NCBI RefSeq assembly: GCF_000521805.1
Contig: NZ_JAMB01000003.1
Location: 1-64,000, forward strand
DNA from: Marinomonas ushuaiensis DSM 15871
Lineage (GTDB): Bacteria > Pseudomonadota > Gammaproteobacteria > Pseudomonadales > Marinomonadaceae
Direction: 5' to 3'
DNA length: 64,000 nucleotides
Numbering within the stretch: the stretch's first letter is position 1; each line of letters begins with the position of its first letter. The notes below the pieces were generated by a model, which saw only the letters and a program-made list of their open reading frames with translations, searched no databases and was not told the origin of the DNA. A program made the position numbers and the translations under genes. Positions 8,389 to 15,696 of the stretch are shown one piece after another.

Positions 8389-9456
8389 ATGAATTTGAAA
8401 GCCTCTGTTCCTATGTCAAGTGTCCGTTATCTTTTAAAAGCAGTGGAAGACCAAGGCTTAAATCGTCAAGCCGTACTTGAAAGCTTGGAAATAACACAGG
8501 ATGAAATAGAGCAAAACGATTCATTTTCAGCCTACCGATACGGCATGCTTTATCAAAAAATCATGTGGTTAATGCAAGACGAATCTTTTGGTATGCTAAG
8601 TGGTGGCAAGGTGCCAAATGGTACTTTTCGAATGATGTGCCTTTGTATTATTCATGCGAAAAGTTTAGCTCATGCTCTATACCGTTGTAGTGATTTTTAT
8701 GAAATTTGCCGAGGTCCAACGGTTAAGCCTGTGCTGATTAAAAAGGGTCGGTTTGCTTTGGTAACATTTGCGCCGATCGATGCATCAACCGGAGATGTCA
8801 ATTCTCTAGTTACTCCAGAGTCTAAAGAACAGCTTAGAACCACGCTTTCAATGTGGCATCATTTCATTTGTTGGTTGATTGGCCGTCGTTTGAGTTTGAA
8901 GGCGGCGTACTTTACCAGTGAAAGGCCAGACGATGTGGAATACTACAAGACTCTTTTTCAATCAGAAGTGAAGTTCAACCAGCATGCCAACGCCTTGGTG
9001 TTTCCTGCTAATTATTTGGATATGCCGATTGTTCAAACAGAAGACAGTTTAAGAGGTTTCTTAAAAACAGCACCTTACCAATTAATGGTGATGGTTGAGA
9101 ACGACAACAGCCTTAAATCACAAGTGATGGCGATGTTAGGTAAAGACTTCTCAAGAGAAATGCCCAGTGCTGAAGAAGTAGCAAGTGCACTTAATATGAG
9201 TGTCTCTACGTTACGTCGTCGTCTAAATGATGAAAAAACCTCTTACCAACACATTAAAGACGAATGTCGAAAAGAGGCCGCTATTACCTATATGAATGCG
9301 CCGAGACTCAGTATTAATGATATTGCTGCTTTGATGGGGTTTGATGAACCAAGTGCATTTTTCCGTTCTTTTAAAAAATGGACTGGTATAACGCCGGGTG
9401 AATATCGAAAAAGTGAGGAATATTTAAAATTCGGAAAATCGATAAAACGCCCATGA
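8389..9456 (+). CDS. AraC-family regulator with Arabinose_bd-type N-terminal domain
   Basis: This is a predicted DNA-binding regulator of about 355 residues. The N-terminal 200 residues resemble the ligand domain of OruR/ArgR-like AraC proteins. The C-terminal 100 residues hold two helix-turn-helix motifs (SAEEVASALNMSVSTLRRRL and LSINDIAALMGFDEPSAFFRSF) and end in TGITPGEYRK, the family signature. It stands just before the acyl-CoA dehydrogenase and ETF:quinone oxidoreductase genes, so control of fatty-acid oxidation is plausible but unproven. The start is uncertain: TTG 8371, GTG 8386, ATG 8389 or ATG 8413. Confidence 0.88.
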   Translation: MNLKASVPMSSVRYLLKAVEDQGLNRQAVLESLEITQDEIEQNDSFSAYRYGMLYQKIMWLMQDESFGMLSGGKVPNGTFRMMCLCIIHAKSLAHALYRCSDFYEICRGPTVKPVLIKKGRFALVTFAPIDASTGDVNSLVTPESKEQLRTTLSMWHHFICWLIGRRLSLKAAYFTSERPDDVEYYKTLFQSEVKFNQHANALVFPANYLDMPIVQTEDSLRGFLKTAPYQLMVMVENDNSLKSQVMAMLGKDFSREMPSAEEVASALNMSVSTLRRRLNDEKTSYQHIKDECRKEAAITYMNAPRLSINDIAALMGFDEPSAFFRSFKKWTGITPGEYRKSEEYLKFGKSIKRP

Positions 9457-9564
9457 TGTATAGGTTTTAGATTTATAAAATCAAGCCTTGATTGTTTTTG
9501 TTAGAAATATAGGCCTGAATTGTTATTGAGAGATTTGCTTTATTTTTCCATTCTATAGGTATAC

Positions 9565-9576
9565 ATCCGCTCGGAT
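9565..9576. promoter_or_regulatory. short palindrome upstream of acyl-CoA dehydrogenase
   Basis: ATCCG-CT-CGGAT is a perfect 5+2+5 inverted repeat about 20 bases before the start codon at 9597. Its position would suit a repressor site or leader element, but the repeat is short and could be chance. Confidence 0.25.
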
Positions 9577-9596
9577 AATTAACCGGAGAATAAAAA

Positions 9597-11369
9597 ATGA
9601 GCGAATACCAATATCCTGCTAATGATATCTTATTCAGTTTGTCCTCTGTTGCTCAAATGCAGCGACTTATCCCTTATTTAGACGATGCTATCGACAAAGA
9701 CCTTTTAGAGGCCATTCTTGGTGAAGCTGGAAAGCTTGCCGAACACGTTATCGCACCTATCAACGGCAGTGGTGACAAAGAAGGGTCTCGGGTCGAGTCT
9801 GGTGAAGTTTACGAAGCGAAAGGCTTTAAAGAGGCATTTAAGGCGTATTCAGAAGGTGGTTGGATCGGACTTTCTGGCGATCCTCAATATGGTGGGCAAG
9901 GATTACCATCTTATATTGCCACAGCCGTTAATGAAGGGGTTCAAGCCGCTAACCTTGCTTTCTCTCTGTGCCCTTTACTAAGCTTAGGGGCGATTGAAGC
10001 TATCAGCCTTCATGCTAGTGATGAGTTGAAAAATCAATACCTACCAAAAATGTTAGCAGGTGAGTGGGCTGGAACCATGAACCTGACTGAATCTGCTGCA
10101 GGTTCTGATCTTGCCGCGATTGCCAGCAAAGCCATTCCTGATGGCGATGTATTTCGCATTAAAGGCCAAAAAATATTCATTACGTGGGGCGATCATCAAA
10201 TGAGTGACAACATCATTCATTTGGTTCTGGCTCGACTACCGAATGCGCCTGAAGGTGTAAAAGGTATTTCACTGTTTATCGTTCCAAAATTTATTCTTGA
10301 TGAGAAAGGTGAACCGTCTCAACGAAATGACGTTCAAGTGGTTTCTGTTGAACATAAGATGGGGATTCATGCTTCACCGACTTGCGTTATGAGCTTTGGT
10401 GATCAAGAAGGTGCTGTGGGTTATCTTGTTGGACAAGAAAACGAAGGCATCAAAGCCATGTTCACTATGATGAATAATGCTCGTCAGGGTGTTGGTCTAC
10501 AAGGATTGGCTATTTCAGAACGTGCTTATCAACAAGCTTTGTCTTATGCGAAAGAACGTAAGCAAGGTATGAAAGCCGATAGGTCTGGAAGAGCGGTAAT
10601 TATTGAGCACCCAGATGTGCTTCGTATGTTAATGACGATGAAATCACAAATCGATGCGATGCGTTCATTAGTTTATGTGGCTGCCGTCGAAAATGATTTG
10701 TCTCACTTTGCGACAGGTGAACAAAAACAAGAATCAATTGAAAGGACCGCTTTGTATACACCAATCGTTAAAGGATGGATCACTGAGCAGGCTCAAGAGG
10801 TTACCTCGTTGGCCATTCAGGTTCATGGTGGTATGGGTTTTATTGAAGAAACAGGTATTGCCCAACATGCTCGTGATGCTCGTATCCTTCCTATTTATGA
10901 AGGGACAAATGGCATACAAGCGATTGATCTGATTGGTAGGAAGCTCCATTCAGATAAAGGTAAAGCCATGACTTCTTTGCTTGCAGAAATTGAAGCGGAA
11001 TTAACAGAATGGGAGCAGTCAAAAATCAGTGATCATACTGCACCAGTCAAGGCGATACTTGAGCAAGCAAAACTGGCAACTCAGTACTGTTTGTCATCCA
11101 TGCAGGTTAACCCGGTTTTAGGTACGGGTTTGGCATATTCTTACATGATGCTAATGGGTTACTTAATTGGCGCTTGGCTACAATTACGAGCTTTACATGC
11201 TAGCAAGCAAGATGAAAATAATTTGGATGATGCTCAACAAAGATCTTGGTCGCAGTCCGTTTCATTTTATTGTGATCATGTTTTGCCTAGAGCTGTCGCG
11301 CATTTTCAGTCTATTGAGCGCGGTCAGTCATCTATAGATGATCTTGATGAAAGCAGTTTTAACAGATAA
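9597..11369 (+). CDS. acyl-CoA dehydrogenase (long form, C-terminal extension)
   Basis: This flavoenzyme makes the first alpha,beta double bond in acyl-CoA breakdown and passes electrons to ETF. It has 590 residues, longer than the roughly 380-residue short form, because of a C-terminal extension of the Acyl-CoA_dh_C type. The middle domain contains the FAD/substrate segment MNLTESAAGSDLAAI. Glu435 in IYEGTNGIQAID is the expected catalytic base region. The ATG has GGAG eight bases upstream. The electron-acceptor enzyme gene follows after 49 bases, which supports a beta-oxidation role. Chain-length specificity cannot be read. Confidence 0.93.
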   Translation: MSEYQYPANDILFSLSSVAQMQRLIPYLDDAIDKDLLEAILGEAGKLAEHVIAPINGSGDKEGSRVESGEVYEAKGFKEAFKAYSEGGWIGLSGDPQYGGQGLPSYIATAVNEGVQAANLAFSLCPLLSLGAIEAISLHASDELKNQYLPKMLAGEWAGTMNLTESAAGSDLAAIASKAIPDGDVFRIKGQKIFITWGDHQMSDNIIHLVLARLPNAPEGVKGISLFIVPKFILDEKGEPSQRNDVQVVSVEHKMGIHASPTCVMSFGDQEGAVGYLVGQENEGIKAMFTMMNNARQGVGLQGLAISERAYQQALSYAKERKQGMKADRSGRAVIIEHPDVLRMLMTMKSQIDAMRSLVYVAAVENDLSHFATGEQKQESIERTALYTPIVKGWITEQAQEVTSLAIQVHGGMGFIEETGIAQHARDARILPIYEGTNGIQAIDLIGRKLHSDKGKAMTSLLAEIEAELTEWEQSKISDHTAPVKAILEQAKLATQYCLSSMQVNPVLGTGLAYSYMMLMGYLIGAWLQLRALHASKQDENNLDDAQQRSWSQSVSFYCDHVLPRAVAHFQSIERGQSSIDDLDESSFNR

Positions 11370-11418
11370 ATAGAACAACACTTTATAAAAATAATAATGC
11401 CGTTTTCTAGGAGGCAGT

Positions 11419-13068
11419 ATGACAGACAGAGAAGTAATGGAGTTTGATGTTGTGATCGTTGGTGGTGGTCCTGCAGGGTTGTCAGCAGCATGTCAAATCA
11501 TGCAAAGAGCCAAAGCAGAAGACAAAGAAGTCAGCGTTTGTTTGGTTGAAAAAGGCTCTGAAATCGGCGCTCATATCTTATCGGGTGCCGTGGTTGATAA
11601 AAAAGCGCTAGCAGAACTATTCCCTGATTGGGAGGCAATGGGAGCACCGTTACATACATCCGTTAATGTTGATGAATTACATTGGTTAAATTCCGAAAGT
11701 GGCTCTAAACAACTGAGTAACTGGATGATTCCGAAAACGCTTCATAATGACGGCAACTATGTTATTAGCCTTGGTAATCTTTCTCGTTGGTTAGCCGAGC
11801 AAGCCGAAGAACTTGGCGTCGAAGTATTTCCTGGGTTTTCAGCAGCACATCTTGCTTATGACGAAAACGGTCAGGTTGAAGGTATCATTACTGGAGATAT
11901 GGGACTGGCTGAAGACGGTTCGCAAAAAGACGGTTTCATGCAAGGTATGTTACTAAAAGCAAAATACACTATTTTTTCTGAAGGTTGTCGTGGTCATCTA
12001 GGTAAAGAGCTTATGGAACGCTTTGAGTTAGACAAAGGTAAAGCGCCACAACATTACGGTCTTGGAATCAAAGAATTATGGGACGTGCCAGAGTCTCAAA
12101 GTAAACCGGGTACTGTCATTCATACCGCAGGTTGGCCATTAGGCAAAGAAGCGGGCGGTGGCGGCTTTTTGTATCATCTAGAGAACAATCAAGTGGTTGT
12201 TGGCTTGATTGTCGACCTTAACTACAAAAACCCTCATCTTAGTCCGTATGATGAATTTCAACGTTATAAGCATCACCCAATCATTTCACAACATTTGAAA
12301 GGTGCAAAACGCGTTTCTTATGGTGCTCGTGCGATTGCTAAAGGTGGTTGGTCATCTCTGCCTAAAATGAGCTTCCCTGGTGGCTTAATTATTGGGTGTG
12401 ATGCGGGAACCTTGAACCCAGCAAAAATCAAAGGCACTCATACGGCAATGAAAAGTGGCATGTTAGCGGCAGAAACTGTTTTCGATGCGCTACAAACAGA
12501 AATGTCGCCGGCAGAGTTAACTCACTTTGACGATGCATTACGTCATTCTTGGTTAGGTGAGGAGCTAGAACAAGCCCGTAACTTTGTTCCCGTGATGCAT
12601 ACATTAGGGACTTTCTGGGGTGGTGCATACAATTGGCTAGATCAAAATCTTTTCTCTGGTCGTTTACCTTTTACCTTTAATGATATGGAACCTGATTATG
12701 CTTGTTTGGAGTTGGCTGATGCCCATAAAGCACCAGAGTATAAAAAGCCAGATGGCTTGTTAAGCTTTGATAAATTGTCTTCTGTTTTTTTATCAAACAC
12801 TAACCATGAAGAAGATCAGCCTTGTCATTTGCAATTGAAAGATGCAAATATTCCCATTCAAAGTAATTTAGTGAAATTTAATGAGCCCGCTCAACGTTAC
12901 TGCCCGGCAGGAGTTTATGAAGTCGTGCAGGTGGAAGGTGAGTCTGTTTTTCAGATAAACTCTCAGAACTGTATTCATTGTAAAACTTGTGACATCAAAG
13001 ACCCGGCTCAAAACATTACCTGGGTAACACCTGAAGGATCTGGAGGGCCGAACTACCCAAATATGTAA
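11419..13068 (+). CDS. electron transfer flavoprotein:ubiquinone oxidoreductase
   Basis: ETF-QO takes electrons from reduced ETF and passes them to membrane ubiquinone, linking fatty-acid and amino-acid oxidation to respiration. The 549-residue protein has an N-terminal FAD fold (VVIVGGGPAGLSAA), GAHILSGAVVD, the membrane-associated middle region, and a C-terminal 4Fe-4S ferredoxin-like domain with cysteines in YCPAGVYEV and CIHCKTCDIKDP. AGGAGG lies just before the ATG. It probably shares a transcript with the upstream dehydrogenase. The etfAB genes are not in this window. Confidence 0.95.
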   Translation: MTDREVMEFDVVIVGGGPAGLSAACQIMQRAKAEDKEVSVCLVEKGSEIGAHILSGAVVDKKALAELFPDWEAMGAPLHTSVNVDELHWLNSESGSKQLSNWMIPKTLHNDGNYVISLGNLSRWLAEQAEELGVEVFPGFSAAHLAYDENGQVEGIITGDMGLAEDGSQKDGFMQGMLLKAKYTIFSEGCRGHLGKELMERFELDKGKAPQHYGLGIKELWDVPESQSKPGTVIHTAGWPLGKEAGGGGFLYHLENNQVVVGLIVDLNYKNPHLSPYDEFQRYKHHPIISQHLKGAKRVSYGARAIAKGGWSSLPKMSFPGGLIIGCDAGTLNPAKIKGTHTAMKSGMLAAETVFDALQTEMSPAELTHFDDALRHSWLGEELEQARNFVPVMHTLGTFWGGAYNWLDQNLFSGRLPFTFNDMEPDYACLELADAHKAPEYKKPDGLLSFDKLSSVFLSNTNHEEDQPCHLQLKDANIPIQSNLVKFNEPAQRYCPAGVYEVVQVEGESVFQINSQNCIHCKTCDIKDPAQNITWVTPEGSGGPNYPNM

Positions 13069-13090
13069 AAGCCATATTTTTTGTGGCTTT
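13068..13090 (+). terminator. weak hairpin after ETF:quinone oxidoreductase
   Basis: AAAGCCA and TGGCTTT can pair around a nine-base T-rich loop right at the stop codon. No T-run follows, so it may be an mRNA 3' end structure rather than an efficient terminator. Confidence 0.3.
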
Positions 13091-13245
13091 GGCTCCCTAT
13101 GCAAAAAGTAGAAAAAACATAGAAATAATTCAAAATAGTATTGAAAACAAACAGGTCATTTATATGTGACTTGTTTGTTCACATTCATCACTGGATTTCA
13201 GAATTAGCCTGTTTAATAATGATACCCTACAAAAAGGGGAACACT

Positions 13246-13695
13246 ATGCGTTTATGGGTTGATGCTGACGCCTGTCCTAATGTTATTAAAACCATTCTTT
13301 TTCGCGCAGCCGAACGGACAGAAATCCAATGTATTCTTGTCGCTAATCAAGCGATTTCAATTCCGCCATCTAAATGGATAGAGCGCAGAGTGGTTAGCTC
13401 TGGTTTTGATGTGGCTGATGATTATATTGTCGATAATATTGATTCTACTGATTTGGTTGTGACGGCAGATATTCCTTTGGCGTCTGATGTAATTGAAAAA
13501 GGCGCTTTGGCAATCAACCCTCGTGGTGAACTATATACCAAGGAAAACATTAAACAGCGCCTCGGTATGCGGGACTTTATGGAGCAGATGCGTTCTTCTG
13601 GTGTGCAAATGGGTGGGCCACCAACATTCAATCAACAAGATCGCATGGCGTTTGCTAATACATTAGATAAACTGTTAGCACAAAGAGCAAAATAG
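13246..13695 (+). CDS. YaiI/UPF0178 family protein
   Basis: This 149-residue member of the UPF0178 (DUF188) family has no established function; it has a PIN-like fold. The [12 protein letters not shown] start is the family signature, followed by [18 protein letters not shown] and the [12 protein letters not shown] and MGGPPTF segments. The ATG at 13246 is chosen because AGGGGA lies five bases upstream and the family begins here; an upstream in-frame extension has no conserved residues. It sits alone between two hairpins. Confidence 0.9.
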   Translation: MRLWVDADACPNVIKTILFRAAERTEIQCILVANQAISIPPSKWIERRVVSSGFDVADDYIVDNIDSTDLVVTADIPLASDVIEKGALAINPRGELYTKENIKQRLGMRDFMEQMRSSGVQMGGPPTFNQQDRMAFANTLDKLLAQRAK

Positions 13696-13723
13696 TCTTA
13701 ATTATTAACTTTTGTTGTTGAGA

Positions 13724-13758
13724 AATCTGGAAAGTGTTTTTTGAATGCTTTCCAGATT
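13724..13758. repeat. 11-bp inverted repeat between yaiI and ndh
   Basis: AATCTGGAAAG (13724-13734) and CTTTCCAGATT (13748-13758) are perfect reverse complements around a 13-base T-rich loop. No T-run follows. It ends 26 bases before the ndh start and could be a terminator of yaiI or a leader element of ndh. Confidence 0.45.
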
Positions 13759-13784
13759 ATTCGACGTTTATTAGGTGAGTTCAT

Positions 13785-15074
13785 ATGAAAAAAATCGTGG
13801 TTGTTGGCGGCGGTGCAGGTGGCTTGGAATTGGTAACTAAATTAGGTCATGTGTTTGGTAAAAAACGCCAAGCAGAGATTGTACTTATTGATAGAAGCCA
13901 AACCCATATCTGGAAGCCTTTGTTACATGAAGTTGCAACCGGTTCTTTGGATATTAATAATGATGGGCTCAATTATCGAGCACATGCGGCTAAGCATCAT
14001 TATCAGTTTCAATTGGGCACGTTAATGGGTGTTGATCCTGAAGCGAGAACGTTAACATTGGATGCTTTATCAGATGACATGGGGCATGTTGTTTTACCCG
14101 AGCGCACCATTGTCTATGACATCTTGATCATGGCAGTTGGCAGTGTCAGTAATGATTTTGGCACACCAGGTGTCGCTGATCATTGTTATTTCTTAGATTC
14201 ACACAAACAAGCTGAACGTTTCCAGCAAGCCTTATTGAATCAATTTTTACGAGTTCACCAAGAAGGTGCTGATGCAAAATTGAAACTGGCGATTGTTGGA
14301 GGTGGCGCAACCGGTGTTGAACTGTCCGCTGAACTCTTCCATGTCGCTGATATGTTGAAAGCCTATGGCATGCCGGAAATGTCTGGAAAACGTGTTCATG
14401 TTCAATTGATTGAAGCTGGCCCTCGTATTCTGCCAGCATTACCAGAACGAATCGCTTTCTTAGCAACTAAAGAATTAAAACGTCTAGGTGTTACCGTCAG
14501 TCAAGATACGCGAGTAGTTCGAGCTTATGATGGTGGATTTGAAACGGCAGATGAAACAAATATTGATGCAGATCTTATGATTTGGGCTGCCGGTGTTAAA
14601 GCGCCAGATTTCGTTGCTAATATTAACGGGCTTGAAACTACGAAAAGTAATCAAGTTCTGGTTAAAGGGACATTGCAAACAACGACATTTGAAAATATTT
14701 ATGTGATCGGTGATTGCTGTGCATGCAAACAAGCAAATGGTTCGTTTGTTCCTCCACGTGCTCAGTCAGCCCATCAGATGGCATCGTTGGTATTTGACAA
14801 TATCAAAGCCTCTTTCTTGAGCGAACCATTGAAAGAATACACTTATAAAGATTATGGTTCTTTGGTGAATTTAAGCCGTTATAGCACTGTTGGTAATTTA
14901 ATGGGGAATTTAATGGGGGGCTCTATGTTTATCGAAGGACGTATTGCTCGCTTTGTTTATGTTTCCTTGTATCGCCTTCACCTTATTGCTATTCATGGTT
15001 GGTTCAAAGCGACTGTTATTATGGCCGCTCAGAAGATTGGAAAAGTGGTTAAACCCAAATTAAAACTGCATTAA
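13785..15074 (+). CDS. ndh: type II NADH dehydrogenase
   Basis: NDH-2 oxidises NADH and reduces quinone at the inner membrane without pumping protons. The 429-residue protein has the N-terminal FAD motif VVVGGGAGGLELVTKLG, the NADH-binding motif AIVGGGATGVELSAEL, and an IYVIGDCCAC segment near the second FAD site. The hydrophobic, amphipathic C-terminus (about residues 385-429) fits the membrane anchor. Length matches E. coli Ndh closely. It is a single gene closed by a strong terminator. Confidence 0.95.
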   Translation: MKKIVVVGGGAGGLELVTKLGHVFGKKRQAEIVLIDRSQTHIWKPLLHEVATGSLDINNDGLNYRAHAAKHHYQFQLGTLMGVDPEARTLTLDALSDDMGHVVLPERTIVYDILIMAVGSVSNDFGTPGVADHCYFLDSHKQAERFQQALLNQFLRVHQEGADAKLKLAIVGGGATGVELSAELFHVADMLKAYGMPEMSGKRVHVQLIEAGPRILPALPERIAFLATKELKRLGVTVSQDTRVVRAYDGGFETADETNIDADLMIWAAGVKAPDFVANINGLETTKSNQVLVKGTLQTTTFENIYVIGDCCACKQANGSFVPPRAQSAHQMASLVFDNIKASFLSEPLKEYTYKDYGSLVNLSRYSTVGNLMGNLMGGSMFIEGRIARFVYVSLYRLHLIAIHGWFKATVIMAAQKIGKVVKPKLKLH

Positions 15075-15140
15075 TAGACCTCTAGTATTTTCCATCAGGA
15101 AACGCTTCATTAGGTAGTTGTTCATTAAGAATAGTGAAAA

Positions 15141-15168
15141 GCCGAGATTATCATCTCGGTTTTTTTTT
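15141..15168 (+). terminator. Rho-independent terminator after ndh
   Basis: CCGAGAT (15142-15148) pairs with ATCTCGG (15153-15159) around TATC, followed by nine Ts. Confidence 0.92.
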
Positions 15169-15198
15169 GCTCTATTTTTATTTTAACTGCATCTAAGC

Positions 15199-15230
15199 TT
15201 GACCTATGTGTTACCAATAGGTTTTAAACT
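15199..15230 (+). promoter_or_regulatory. MerR-type promoter and operator of the copper operon
   Basis: TTGACC (15199-15204) is a -35 box and TTAAAC/TAAACT (15224-15230) a -10 box, separated by an overlong 19-20 base spacer, as in MerR-family promoters. The dyad ACCTAT (15202-15207) with ATAGGT (15217-15222) spans the spacer. The layout resembles the E. coli copA/CueR promoter. It lies upstream of the regulator gene, which suggests that the regulator controls its own operon. Confidence 0.75.
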
Positions 15231-15264
15231 AACACTGTCATTTAGATATTTTAACGGTGAGCGT

Positions 15265-15687
15265 ATGCGAGTAAGTGAACTGGCCAAAAGAGCCAAGGTA
15301 ACACCTGAGACGGTTCGACACTATACAAGATTAGGACTAATTCATGCTCAACGCGACCCTAACAATGGTTATCAGTTGTATGACAAGTTGGGAGTACAAA
15401 GACTGAATTTTATTCGACAGGCTAGTGAACTAGGGTTTAGCTTAAAACAAATTGAAGAGATATTTGAGCAATCTGACAGTGGCGATTCACCCTGTCCATT
15501 GGTACGAGATTTATTGCAAAAAAAGGTTCCTGAAACCAAAGCAAAAATTGCGCAGTTACAAGCCCATCTTTTGAAAATGGAAGGTGCATTGAAAGCTTGG
15601 GAGGAAATGCCAGATGGTACGCCTGATGGACATTCTATCTGTTGCCTGATTGAAGATTGGGAAGAGAAAGAATCCGAGAGTAAATAG
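15265..15687 (+). CDS. MerR-family metal-responsive regulator
   Basis: This is a 140-residue activator/repressor that should sense metal ions and untwist the overlong promoter upstream. Residues 1-70 are the MerR winged helix (MRVSELAKRAKVTPETVRHY, then LGFSLKQIEEIF). A dimer helix and a metal loop follow. Cysteines are at 77 (SPCPLV) and 126-127 (HSICCLIE), with His123. CueR has serine at 77 and cysteines at 112 and 120, whereas divalent-metal sensors such as ZntR carry cysteine near 77-79. The metal is therefore uncertain, though the downstream ATPase is Cu+-type. ATG 15265 is chosen with GGTGAG upstream. Confidence 0.9.
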   Translation: MRVSELAKRAKVTPETVRHYTRLGLIHAQRDPNNGYQLYDKLGVQRLNFIRQASELGFSLKQIEEIFEQSDSGDSPCPLVRDLLQKKVPETKAKIAQLQAHLLKMEGALKAWEEMPDGTPDGHSICCLIEDWEEKESESK

Positions 15688-15696
15688 GAGGAGACT

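Noticed and set aside
13141-13245. N-terminal extension of the YaiI gene
   Set aside because: The family starts at [12 protein letters not shown] and AGGGGA lies right before that ATG.
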